IMG/VR virus record: IMGVR_UViG_3300037189_015197
Location: 1-20,776 of that record
Reading direction: 5' to 3' (one strand)
DNA from: a virus
Length of the DNA stretch: 20,776 nt
The notes under the pieces are model-generated. The model searched no databases, was not told the origin of the DNA, and worked only from the letters and a program-made list of their open reading frames with translations. How positions within the stretch are numbered: the first letter of the stretch is position 1; each line of letters starts with the position of its first letter. Below are positions 7,319 through 14,482 of the stretch, piece after piece. Position numbers and translations under genes: made by a program.

Positions 7319-8694
7319 TGGCAGCAAACTACGTTCTCCTTGAAAAGATAACAGTCGGCGCAACCAAGGCTGCTTCGATTACTTTTAATAACATTCCTCA
7401 AACTGGTTACACTGACTTAAAATTGGTTATGTCTACACGCCTTGATTCAGCATCAGGTGCAAACTTTAACTATGTTAAATTTAATGGAAGTTCAACTGGA
7501 TTTACCATTAGAACATTAGAAGGCAGTGGCAATGGCGCAGGTTCAGGAAGCGGTTCTACTGGCAATGCTGGACTAGATGAAGGCACAAGTTACACCGCTA
7601 ATACATTTTCCAGTACTGATATTTATATTCCCAATTATACATCCAGTAATTACAAATCCTATAGCGTAGAAACCGTTACTGAAAATAATGCGACTGCTGC
7701 TTATATGGAAATGGTTGCAGGGCTTTGGTCAAATACCGCTGCTATCACAAGCGTAACGGTTTACCCTGACACTGGTGGGCGTAACTATGTTCAATACTCA
7801 ACCTTCGCCCTCTACGGCCTAGCCGCAGTCGGCGCTACTCCAGCTATTGATCCAAAGGCTACTGGCGGAGATATCATTCAGACCGATGGCACATACTGGT
7901 ACCACGCCTTCTTGTCCTCTGGAACATTTACTCCGAAGGCCGGACTTACTTGTGATTATCTTGTTATTGCAGGCGGCGGTGGAGGAGGCGGGGGCTGGGA
8001 AGGTGCTGGTGGAGGAGCAGGAGGACTTCGCTCTACAGTAACTGCTACAGGAGGTGGCGGAACACTTGAACCCGCTATATCTTTAAATTCTGGGACGGCG
8101 TATACCGTTACTATTGGCGCAGGTGGAGCTGGAGGCGCTTCAGGTAATAACTTGCACGGTACTCAAGGTTCTAATTCTGTTTTTTCTACTATTACCTCGA
8201 TAGGTGGCGGTTACGGAGCTTCGGGAGCAAACTTAGAAAACGGCGGTAGTGGAGGTTCTGGCGGTGGAACTGGACGCCAAGGAACTGGTGGAACCGGAAC
8301 TTCTGGTCAAGGTTATGCTGGCGGATATAACACAACCTTCACACCAACTGGTGCTTATGCAACTGGTGGTGGTGGTGGAGCTGGTCAAGTTGGAGGTAAT
8401 TCCAGTGCAGATAGCTCTGCTGGTGCTGGAGGCGCTGGCGTATCAATACCATCATTTGCTTCCGCTACCTCTACTGGAGTCAGCAATTATTATGCTGGCG
8501 GTGGTGGTGGTGCTGCTTACACCGGTTCTACTAATGGAGCTGGAGGAGCGGGTGGCGGCGGAGCTGGTAACTATAGTACTCCTACAACAGGAACTGCTAA
8601 TACTGGCGGTGGCGGTGGTGGTGCTCGTATTGATACTGGTGCTGGAGCAGCAGGCGGGTCTGGTTTAGTAATTATTAGATACTCAAGAACATAA
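7318..8694 (+). CDS. Modular tail adhesin, paralogue of the preceding gene
   Basis: A 458-residue protein with the same architecture as its upstream neighbour. A jelly-roll-like module (ITFNNIPQTGYTDLKLVM, NYTSSNYKSYSVETV, GLWSNTAAITSVTVYPD, STFALYGLA) is followed by a YWYHAFLSSGTFTPKAG linker and a glycine-rich domain (CDYLVIAGGGGGGGGWEG to GGSGLVIIRYSRT). The two copies have diverged in both modules, so the duplication is old. Position-specific loops between glycine runs differ strongly (for example ANLENGG and YNTTFTPTGAY), as expected for receptor-binding surfaces. The start overlaps the preceding stop (TAATG). The stop is fused to the next ribosome site (TAAGGAG). Confidence 0.8.
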   Translation: MAANYVLLEKITVGATKAASITFNNIPQTGYTDLKLVMSTRLDSASGANFNYVKFNGSSTGFTIRTLEGSGNGAGSGSGSTGNAGLDEGTSYTANTFSSTDIYIPNYTSSNYKSYSVETVTENNATAAYMEMVAGLWSNTAAITSVTVYPDTGGRNYVQYSTFALYGLAAVGATPAIDPKATGGDIIQTDGTYWYHAFLSSGTFTPKAGLTCDYLVIAGGGGGGGGWEGAGGGAGGLRSTVTATGGGGTLEPAISLNSGTAYTVTIGAGGAGGASGNNLHGTQGSNSVFSTITSIGGGYGASGANLENGGSGGSGGGTGRQGTGGTGTSGQGYAGGYNTTFTPTGAYATGGGGGAGQVGGNSSADSSAGAGGAGVSIPSFASATSTGVSNYYAGGGGGAAYTGSTNGAGGAGGGGAGNYSTPTTGTANTGGGGGGARIDTGAGAAGGSGLVIIRYSRT

Positions 8695-8703
8695 GGAGAA
8701 ACA

Positions 8704-8931
8704 ATGACAGATAAAAAGATTATCGTTGACTGCTCTACTGGGATAGTAACAGAAGTAGAATTGACTGCTGAAGAAATTCAGCAACGTGAACTAGAGGCTA
8801 TTGCAGCGGCTACAGCTAAGGCTGAAGCTGATGCTAGGGCTGAAGCTGAGGCGGACGCCAAGCTTAATGCTCAGGCAAAGCTTGCTGCGCTAGGACTTAC
8901 TCCAGAAGAAATTGCAGCACTAATTAAATAG
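8704..8931 (+). CDS. Small Ala/Glu-rich coiled-coil protein
   Basis: A 75-residue acidic protein preceded by AAGGAG. A short beta start (KKIIVDCSTGIVTEVELT) is followed by a predicted long helix (about 22-62), rich in Ala, Glu and Lys with AEADARAEAEADAKLNAQAK. It ends with LGLTPEEIAALIK. Small proteins that pair an 'x-V-D-C-S-T-G' start with an Ala-rich helix are common after fibre genes in environmental phages; I do not know a demonstrated function. It may be a chaperone or trimerising accessory for the adhesins, by position only. Confidence 0.75.
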   Translation: MTDKKIIVDCSTGIVTEVELTAEEIQQRELEAIAAATAKAEADARAEAEADAKLNAQAKLAALGLTPEEIAALIK

Positions 8932-8951
8932 TTTAAAGAAGCGGATAAAAA

Positions 8952-9314
8952 ATGCCTATTAGCTTTCCAACAACAGGGTTAGTAACTAATGTTACGACCT
9001 ATACCTACCTGGGTCATACCTGGTTGTGGAACGGCACTACTTGGGATTCCACAGGAACTATCCAAGGACTTCAAGGAACTCAAGGTATTACTGGCCTACA
9101 AGGGACTGTAGGGCTTCAAGGCAATACCGGTAACGCTGGAACAACAATAGTTACAGCTAAAGGCGATTTGATTGTTGGAACAGCGTCATCAACAGTAACT
9201 AACCAAGCAATAGGCGGAAACTACCAAACACTTATTGCTGACTCAGCGGTAACTAATGGGTTACGATGGGGAGACGATTTGAGACTATTAGATATTATGG
9301 GAGCGAACCTTTAA
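8952..9314 (+). CDS. Short collagen-like fibre protein
   Basis: A 120-residue protein. It begins with a small domain (VTTYTYLGHTWLWNGTTWDS) related to the 'YxWDGTxW' domains that interrupt the large fibre at 2319. About eight collagen-like GxQ or Gxx triplets follow (roughly residues 37-62), then a C-terminal segment (TIVTAKGDLIVGTASSTVTN, GLRWGDDLRLLDIMGANL) typical of phage fibre ends. This looks like a miniature counterpart of the 899-residue fibre, and the order collagen-like protein, ~100-aa beta protein, adhesin repeats here. The stop is directly followed by the next ATG with no spacer. Confidence 0.78.
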   Translation: MPISFPTTGLVTNVTTYTYLGHTWLWNGTTWDSTGTIQGLQGTQGITGLQGTVGLQGNTGNAGTTIVTAKGDLIVGTASSTVTNQAIGGNYQTLIADSAVTNGLRWGDDLRLLDIMGANL

Positions 9315-9629
9315 ATGGCAATTACAGTAAAAGCCTTAACACGTGCAGCGGCGGCAACATCAAGCGCTACCCTATATACAGTACCTAACTCAAGCACAAC
9401 TACTATTGTTACTAACATTGTAGTAACTAATACCGCAGCCACTTCAGCCACATTTACTATTAACATTGACTCTGTAGCGATATTAAGCGGAGTTTCACTT
9501 GCTGCTAATACTTCGGCTTTCTTTGACCTTAAGCAGGTAATACCAGCTAATGCTACCCCTAAAACAATTACTGGTTTAGCTTCCGCAACTACTGTTAACT
9601 TTCATATCAGTGGCGTAGAGATAGCGTAA
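9315..9629 (+). CDS. Small beta-rich protein B, paralogue of the protein at 5029-5337
   Basis: A 104-residue beta-rich protein, alignable with the 102-residue protein at 5029 along its length: LYTVPNSSTTTIVTNIVVTN, ATFTINIDS, a central LKQ, then LASATTVNFHISGVEIA. The last ten residues are identical. Divergence in the middle (about residues 50-80) suggests an exposed variable face. GGGAG-type bases at 9299-9303 within the upstream gene could serve as its ribosome site. The function is unknown; its position before glycine-rich adhesins is conserved between the two copies. Confidence 0.8.
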   Translation: MAITVKALTRAAAATSSATLYTVPNSSTTTIVTNIVVTNTAATSATFTINIDSVAILSGVSLAANTSAFFDLKQVIPANATPKTITGLASATTVNFHISGVEIA

Positions 9630-9635
9630 TAAACT

Positions 9636-10280
9636 ATGGGCGCAAATATATACCCGGTGCCGGCGTCTACAGCATCTATTACTGACCCTACTATCGGCAT
9701 TCCTACAAACGTAACTTTACGCAACTCGTACACATCAAGCACATCAGGATTATCTTTTCCTGTAACTAACGTCTTTGCACTTGTTGTAGGCGGAGGCGGA
9801 GCTGGCGGTTGTAGCGGTAGCGGCGGATATTATGGCGGTGGCGGAGGTGGCGGAGTAGTTATGGGCTGGATTCCTGCCCCAACTTCCGTAACTGTTGGCG
9901 CTGGCGCTCCTGGCGTAGGAACTAACCAAGCTGGCGGTTCTGGTGGTTATAGTAAAGCAGGACCGCTTATTGCAGGTGGCGGCGGCGGTGGCGCAAACTA
10001 TAACGCTAATGGTGGTCAAGGTTATTATGGTAGTGGTGCAGGATACGGTTACAACGGAACTGCTGGTGGCGGCGCTTACTTAAACGCTTATGGCGGTCTT
10101 GGTGGACAATATGGAACCGGAAGCGGTGGAGACTATCCAACAGGTCTTTTTACTGGTGGTGGTGTAAGCGGTGGTGCTGCTGGACAAGCATATAAAACCT
10201 CTTATGGATATGGTGGCTACGGACGTAACGGTGGTACATCTGGTTCAGGTGGCGCTGGTTTAGTAGAGATTTACTATTAA
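9636..10280 (+). CDS. Short glycine-rich adhesin, copy 1
   Basis: A 214-residue protein. After a short N-terminal segment (about 45 residues, with LRNSYTSSTSGLSFPVT) nearly all is a glycine-rich domain. It opens with VFALVVGGGGAGG, contains GWIPAPTSVTVGAG and SYGYGGYG, and ends GGAGLVEIYY. It lacks the jelly-roll-like module of the longer adhesins, so it must attach through its N-terminal segment. The following gene is a tandem paralogue. Both lack cysteine, except one pair position in this copy (GGCSGSG). The role in receptor binding is inferred from composition and position. Confidence 0.78.
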   Translation: MGANIYPVPASTASITDPTIGIPTNVTLRNSYTSSTSGLSFPVTNVFALVVGGGGAGGCSGSGGYYGGGGGGGVVMGWIPAPTSVTVGAGAPGVGTNQAGGSGGYSKAGPLIAGGGGGGANYNANGGQGYYGSGAGYGYNGTAGGGAYLNAYGGLGGQYGTGSGGDYPTGLFTGGGVSGGAAGQAYKTSYGYGGYGRNGGTSGSGGAGLVEIYY

Positions 10281-10289
10281 GGAGTTCTA

Positions 10290-10952
10290 ATGGGAAGCTC
10301 AACTTTTCCTCTTTCATCAGCTGGTGCGGCAATACCTAGTACAGTTTTAGGCGCAGCTCCCGCTGGACTTACTCTTCGTAATTCATATACATCAAGCACG
10401 TCTGGTTTGTCTTTTCCAGTTTCAATGGTTTATGCAATTGTTATTGGAGGAGGCGGCGGTGGAGGAGGCTACCCTAACTCTCCGTACGGATATGGCGGCG
10501 GTGCAGGTGGACTTGCACAAGGATGGATTCCCGCACCAACCTCAGTGACTGTTGGCGCTGGCGGCGCAGGTGGAGCGAACTCTTATGGTGGTACTGGTGG
10601 AATGAGCCAAGCAGGATACTTAGTCGCAGGTGGTGGCGGCGGCGGTATGGTAAGCAATGGTTCTGTTACTGCTGGCGGTGCTGGTGGAGTTAACGCTGGT
10701 GCTGGCGGAGGAAACTACACAGCTCCTGTAAACTGGCCTTTAATGGGTAGTGCTGGTTCTCCCCCACTAACAATAGGTATTAGTGGTGGTGGCGGACAGC
10801 AAACTGGAAGTTTGATAAACGGTGGCGGAAACGTCAACGCTGGAAACGGTGTTGGGTATAAGACCTCTTACGGTTACGGTGGCGGAGGCACAAGCGGTAA
10901 CGGAGTTGCTGCTAATGCTGGCGGCGGTGGCCTTGTAGAAATCTATTACTAA
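10290..10952 (+). CDS. Short glycine-rich adhesin, copy 2
   Basis: A 220-residue tandem paralogue of the preceding gene. The shared parts are LRNSYTSSTSGLSFPV, GWIPAPTSVTVGAG, YKTSYGYGG and the end GLVEIYY. Loops between the glycine runs differ (for example PVNWPLMGSAGSPP here). The start follows TAAGGAGTTCTA, and the stop is again fused to the next AAGGAG. Codons for the shared segments differ at many third positions, so the copies are not recent. Confidence 0.78.
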   Translation: MGSSTFPLSSAGAAIPSTVLGAAPAGLTLRNSYTSSTSGLSFPVSMVYAIVIGGGGGGGGYPNSPYGYGGGAGGLAQGWIPAPTSVTVGAGGAGGANSYGGTGGMSQAGYLVAGGGGGGMVSNGSVTAGGAGGVNAGAGGGNYTAPVNWPLMGSAGSPPLTIGISGGGGQQTGSLINGGGNVNAGNGVGYKTSYGYGGGGTSGNGVAANAGGGGLVEIYY

Positions 10953-10963
10953 GGAGAAAAAAT

Positions 10964-11155
10964 ATGGCAATGTTTGCAGTTATTAGCAACGATAGAGTTG
11001 TAAATAAGATTCTTGCGGATACAAAAGCAACCGCGGAAGAAGTGACTGGGTTGACTTGCGTGGAGTTTGACGATACGGTTGTCGTACGAATTGGCGCAAA
11101 GTGGGACGGTACTTCTTTTGAAGAGCTAGAGACAGATGGTGTTCCCCCTCTATAA
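10964..11155 (+). CDS. Small fibre-associated protein of unknown function (63 aa)
   Basis: A 63-residue acidic protein with a strong AAGGAG site. It starts MAMFAVISNDRVVNKILADT and continues with EEVTGLTCVEFDD, a single cysteine, and IGAKWDGTSFEE. This pattern (FAVI..G.VVN.IVAD, then TGxTCVE, then WDGTxF) is familiar from very small proteins encoded next to tail fibres in many phages. No biochemical role is known to me. It closes the adhesin block. Confidence 0.78.
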   Translation: MAMFAVISNDRVVNKILADTKATAEEVTGLTCVEFDDTVVVRIGAKWDGTSFEELETDGVPPL

Positions 11156-11183
11156 ACCTAGCAGTTAAGCATCGGAGCATAAA

Positions 11184-11873
11184 ATGAATATTAAAGTACA
11201 GTTCTCTCATACAGATAACCAAAAGGATTTGTTTCCTCCGGTACCGGCTAGTCAAGTAATACCTGATTGGTATAAGAACTTACCTCCATATATTGGTAAT
11301 CAAAAGAAGCCTTTATTTGATGAGGATTTGACTACAGCCACAGGTAAAAAATGTATGCCTATGTTTGATGCTTTAACAGCCGGATACATCATCTTTCTTC
11401 AAGGTGACATCTATGTAGAGATTAGAGACGGAAAGCCTTTTTACCGTTGGACAAAAGCCAACGATGTTAGGTTTCACCCAGAAAGACAATTTGATGGTCA
11501 CCCAGAATCTCAAGGGTTTGACCTAGCTAAATGGGATAATAAATGGATTATTACTACCCCGCAAGGCTATTCTTCTTTGTTTATTCAACCTGTACATAGA
11601 GAAAGCCCATTTAAAATCCTTGAAGGTGTCGTAGACACTGATACCTACAATAACCCGGTGCAGTTTATTTTTACCCTTAAAGACCCAAACTTTGAAGGGC
11701 TTATTCCCGCAGGCACTCCTATCGCTCAGGTTATACCTTTTAAGAGAGAAACGTACGAAATGTCAGTCGTAGACTTAGATACAGAAAAGCATATGGCAGT
11801 ACGACACTTCTTAAATAATAAATTTTTTGGTGCTTACAAAAGTAAATACTGGAGTAGAAAAGAATACAAGTAA
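11184..11873 (+). CDS. Conserved phage protein of unknown function (229 aa)
   Basis: A 229-residue protein with ATG at 11184 after CGGAG. Recognisable blocks are IPDWYKNLPPYI, KKCMPMFDALTAGYIIFL, a central RFHPERQFDGHPE, WIITTPQGYSSLFIQP, GVVDTDTYNNPVQF, and GTPIAQVIPFKRETYEM near the end. I associate this combination with a family found in marine phages and bacteria, with no established function; the motifs suggest a beta-rich barrel or cupin-like protein. There is no signal peptide or membrane segment. It starts a three-gene insert between the adhesins and the head-tail joining genes, together with a glycan-related propeller protein, so a sugar-linked role is possible but unproven. Confidence 0.72.
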   Translation: MNIKVQFSHTDNQKDLFPPVPASQVIPDWYKNLPPYIGNQKKPLFDEDLTTATGKKCMPMFDALTAGYIIFLQGDIYVEIRDGKPFYRWTKANDVRFHPERQFDGHPESQGFDLAKWDNKWIITTPQGYSSLFIQPVHRESPFKILEGVVDTDTYNNPVQFIFTLKDPNFEGLIPAGTPIAQVIPFKRETYEMSVVDLDTEKHMAVRHFLNNKFFGAYKSKYWSRKEYK

Positions 11874-11884
11874 AGGGCGCTAGT

Positions 11885-12880
11885 ATGAACTTGGTACAAA
11901 AAGCTGTACATTATGGTGGAAAGCTGGCACCTTTAATTATTAATGATTTGCCGTCTAAGACAGGTTTAATGAACCCGTCTGTCTTTATAGATGATGACGG
12001 TGACATTTTAGTTAACCTTCGTCACGTAAACTACACCCTGTATCACTCTGAAAACACACAGCGGTTTATATCTCCTTGGGGCCCGCTATCTTATTTGCAC
12101 CCTGAGAAAGACCAGCGGTTAGTCACAGAAAATTACCTAATGCGTCTCAACACAAACCTTGAGGTTATTAACCACGCCAAGGTAGAGATGCTCTCTCTTC
12201 ACACTCCCGTATGGGAATTTGTAGGACTTGAGGATGCGCGCGTTGTTCAATGGAATGGGCAGTACTACTTAGTTGGCGTTAGGCGTGACACTACTACTAA
12301 TGGCCAAGGTCGTATGGAGTACACGCATATATCTATTGACAAAGACAAGTGGGAAGTAAAAGAAACTAAACGCGTACGCATACCCGCCCCTGAGCCTGAT
12401 GATTCTTATTGTGAAAAAAACTGGGTACCTGTTATTGATATCCCGTATACCTTTGTTAAATGGACATCTCCAGTAGAACTGGTTAACGCCAACCCGTATG
12501 CGCCAGAGTGCACGCAATTATCTGTTAAGCAGGGAATTAAACCGTTGGCTGACCAACGCGGCAGCTCTCACGTCATACCGTGGAAGAACGTAAGAATATC
12601 TATTACCCACGAAGTTACTTTATTTAAGAACTACCTAAACCAGAAAGATGGAATCTACAGACATCGTTTATGTGTTTGGGATGATGAGATGAATTTGGTT
12701 GGGCTCAGTAATCAGTTCTCTTTCTTAGACGCCAGAATTGAGTTCTGTGCAGGCATAGCTAAATTAGATGAGGACTTACTAATTAGCTGGGGATTTCAGG
12801 ACAATGCGGCATTTGTATTGCGTACTCCTGGGGCATTGATAGATGAACTGATTGAGGAGGCAATGACATATGGCAATTGA
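11885..12880 (+). CDS. Five-bladed beta-propeller glycosidase-like protein (GH43/GH130-type)
   Basis: A 331-residue protein, the length of a single five-bladed propeller. Blade-like blocks are LMNPSVFIDDDGDILVNLRH (about 28-47), GLEDARVVQWNGQYYLVGVR (about 114-133), a CEKNWVPVIDI block with KWTSPVEL (about 175-197), RGSSHVIPW with THEV (about 226-245), YRHRLCVWDDE, and IEFCAGIAKLDEDLLISWGF (about 285-304). The 'GxEDAR...G.YY' and 'EKNW.P' blocks are those of GH130 and related propellers. The 'HR...EFC.G...L.IS.G..D' ending is like the propeller found fused to TPR and glycosyltransferase domains in other genomes. The catalytic role is unproven; it might bind or cleave a sugar. It overlaps the TPR-like gene by 11 bases. 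Confidence 0.7.
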   Translation: MNLVQKAVHYGGKLAPLIINDLPSKTGLMNPSVFIDDDGDILVNLRHVNYTLYHSENTQRFISPWGPLSYLHPEKDQRLVTENYLMRLNTNLEVINHAKVEMLSLHTPVWEFVGLEDARVVQWNGQYYLVGVRRDTTTNGQGRMEYTHISIDKDKWEVKETKRVRIPAPEPDDSYCEKNWVPVIDIPYTFVKWTSPVELVNANPYAPECTQLSVKQGIKPLADQRGSSHVIPWKNVRISITHEVTLFKNYLNQKDGIYRHRLCVWDDEMNLVGLSNQFSFLDARIEFCAGIAKLDEDLLISWGFQDNAAFVLRTPGALIDELIEEAMTYGN

Positions 12881-13424
12881 GCACACAGTCGTTGAGTTAT
12901 CCACAGACCCGTTTAACCCAATGTTGAACTTTAAAGCTGCCAAAGAATATGACGAGCTCGGTCAAAGTGCTTCAGCCGTATCTTTTTATCTAAGAACCGC
13001 AGAGTACGGATATGAAAGCCATAAGTATTTGGCGTATCAATCCCTATTAAGAATGTCTATGTGCTTTGAGGACCAGAATGATAGACAACACACGGTGAGT
13101 AACTGCATACTTCAAGCAATAGCTTTGATGCCTAATAAACCGGAAGCATACTTTTTAATGTCTAGGTTCTACGAAAGACAGAGCGCTTGGCAGTCTTGCT
13201 ATACCTATGCTGTGCTGGGGCTTGAACACCCAAGCTTTGAGAACTTGTTTTTAGATTTCCCTGGGCAAATTGGGTTGCTGTTTGAACAGGCAGTTAGCGC
13301 TTGGTGGATTGGCAGACAAGAAGAATCAATAGCTATATTTAACGACCTATTGACCCGTAAGCTGCCGGAGTCCTACAGACAGGCTATTAATAACAATTTA
13401 AATAGGATTAATCCAGTAGGTTAG
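12870..13424 (+). CDS. TPR-like helical repeat protein
   Basis: A 184-residue helical protein. Paired helices with TPR-like spacing are visible: FNPMLNFKAAKEYDELGQSA with AVSFYLRTAEYG (about 16-49), YLAYQSLLRMSMCFED then NCILQAIALMPNKPEAYFLM (about 54-100), SAWQSCYTYAVLGLEHP, and WWIGRQEESIAIFNDLL. ATG at 12870 is preceded by GAGGAGG at 12854-12860. TPR repeats of this type, with 'PNKPEAYFLMSRFYE', often sit next to or are fused with glycosyltransferase and propeller domains. Here the propeller is encoded by the overlapping upstream gene and no transferase domain is present, so the pair may be a split or reduced version of such a protein. Confidence 0.72.
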   Translation: MAIEHTVVELSTDPFNPMLNFKAAKEYDELGQSASAVSFYLRTAEYGYESHKYLAYQSLLRMSMCFEDQNDRQHTVSNCILQAIALMPNKPEAYFLMSRFYERQSAWQSCYTYAVLGLEHPSFENLFLDFPGQIGLLFEQAVSAWWIGRQEESIAIFNDLLTRKLPESYRQAINNNLNRINPVG

Positions 13425-13440
13425 GCGGCCATTTAGACGG

Positions 13441-13469
13441 AATTACTGCGTAGAATAGTACTAGTAATT
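13441..13469 (+). other. Inverted repeat before the head-tail gene, role unknown
   Basis: AATTACT (13441-13447) and AGTAATT (13463-13469) form a 7-bp stem with a 15-base loop, followed by TTAAG. It lies in the 67-base gap after the TPR-like gene. The stem is AT-rich, so it is a weak terminator at best. A TAGAAT at 13451 could be a promoter -10 box, but no -35 box at a proper distance is visible. Confidence 0.35.
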
Positions 13470-13491
13470 TTAAGTCGGAGGGTAAAGCTTA

Positions 13492-14022
13492 ATGCGCGGA
13501 TACACGCAGGGCGGTCGGTTTGATGACGACTTTGAGACCAACGATGTGCTTACCGGAATTGATGTTGAACTTAAAAACCCAGTAGGAACTCATGCGCTTT
13601 GGTATGTCTACGACCCTGTGCATACTGTGGTTGACCCAGTTTATGATGTTGGTTATGACCCTACTTATGGTGTAGGCGGAAAAGTCTGGACCGGTCCTTA
13701 CAAGCTTCCTGTAGTCCGTGCTGTTATTACTCAAGGTAAAGCTCGTACTTCAGCTGTTGGTTACTACAACTCTGATGAGCTTCATTTAACCCTTAATGCT
13801 GAAGATGTTGAAAGAATTAGCCCAGGAGTTATTAATAACCCTGACCTTCAAAACCGCGGTCGTATCGTTTGGAAGAACCAAGTTTATCGACCATACGGAG
13901 TTCAGCAAAGAGGCATTGTATCTGAGCGATATACTCTTATTGTAGTTGACTGCATTCAGCTTATGCCTGAAGAAATGGTTAACGACCCTCAGTTCGCTGA
14001 TTTCACCACACGCCCACTATAG
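13492..14022 (+). CDS. Putative head-tail joining (head closure) protein
   Basis: A 176-residue protein, started by ATG 13492 after GGAGGG (13477-13482). The N-terminus MRGYTQGGRFDDDFETND is followed by YDVGYDPTYGVGGKVWTGPY, a beta-strand stretch, and then ELHLTLNAEDVERISPGVIN, GRIVWKNQVYRPYGVQQRG and YTLIVVDCIQLMPEEM. The pattern of a small barrel with a 'D.xxLtxx..v.......G.ivwknqvY.P.gv......yt.i' strand series resembles head closure or stopper proteins of the SPP1 gp16 type. The position before neck and tail terminator candidates supports it. No family was searched and the call is moderate. Confidence 0.5.
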   Translation: MRGYTQGGRFDDDFETNDVLTGIDVELKNPVGTHALWYVYDPVHTVVDPVYDVGYDPTYGVGGKVWTGPYKLPVVRAVITQGKARTSAVGYYNSDELHLTLNAEDVERISPGVINNPDLQNRGRIVWKNQVYRPYGVQQRGIVSERYTLIVVDCIQLMPEEMVNDPQFADFTTRPL

Positions 14023-14030
14023 GAGTAGAT

Positions 14031-14201
14031 ATGCCAGCAAAATCAAAGGGACCTAAGAAGGTCGAAAAAGTAATGAAGGAATACGGCGAAGGAAAGCTGC
14101 ATTCTGGCTCCAAGAAGGGCCCACAAGTAAAGTCTAAGAAGCAAGCAGTAGCTATTGCTATGTCCGAAGCTGGTATGGCAAAAAAGAAAGGTAAGAAGTA
14201 A
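14031..14201 (+). CDS. Small lysine-rich protein, DUF6496-like (56 aa)
   Basis: A 56-residue basic protein (17 lysines) with ATG 14031 after AGGAG. KVMKEYGEGKLHSGSKKGP followed by VKSKKQAVAIAMSEAGMAKK matches what I recall of DUF6496, whose members have 'VMhEFk.GkLkSGS...V.nrKQAiAIaLSEA'. Such proteins occur in phages and bacteria and their function is unknown. DNA binding or packaging help is a guess from charge. The stop overlaps the next ATG (TAATG). Confidence 0.75.
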   Translation: MPAKSKGPKKVEKVMKEYGEGKLHSGSKKGPQVKSKKQAVAIAMSEAGMAKKKGKK

Positions 14202-14482
14202 TGGCAATTAGTTCACGTAAATTTGGAAGCGGAGATATCTCTAACTGGGCTCCAGTAGTAGTTGACCCAACAGCATCTGTTACAGACATTTCTATTCAAA
14301 ACCTAAGCGGCACCAATAGTGTTTATCTTTCACTTGATGCTGATTGGAATAAGCAGTTTGCTTATCTAGCTACAGGTCAACTTATTTCTTTTGAAGGTTT
14401 AACAGCAGATGATGCAAAAAGAATTTTCATTACAAATGACGGCGGAGATGCCGAAGTTGGGGTTATCGTAATTTCACGATGA
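14201..14482 (+). CDS. Small beta-rich protein preceding the LamG adhesin (93 aa)
   Basis: A 93-residue protein with a beta-rich pattern: VTDISIQNLSGTNSVYLSLD, AYLATGQLISFEGL, AKRIFITNDGG and AEVGVIVISR. It resembles the two ~100-aa proteins at 5029 and 9315 in size, beta content and position directly before an adhesin, but I see no clear sequence identity. The start overlaps the upstream stop (TAATG), and the stop overlaps the downstream start (ATGA). A structural joint role is inferred from position only. Confidence 0.75.
   Translation: MAISSRKFGSGDISNWAPVVVDPTASVTDISIQNLSGTNSVYLSLDADWNKQFAYLATGQLISFEGLTADDAKRIFITNDGGDAEVGVIVISR

Noticed and set aside
9750-10019. Opposite-strand frame in the glycine-rich adhesin
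   Set aside because: Composition shadow of glycine codons (Ala/Thr-rich); no plausible start context and other genes are all on the + strand.
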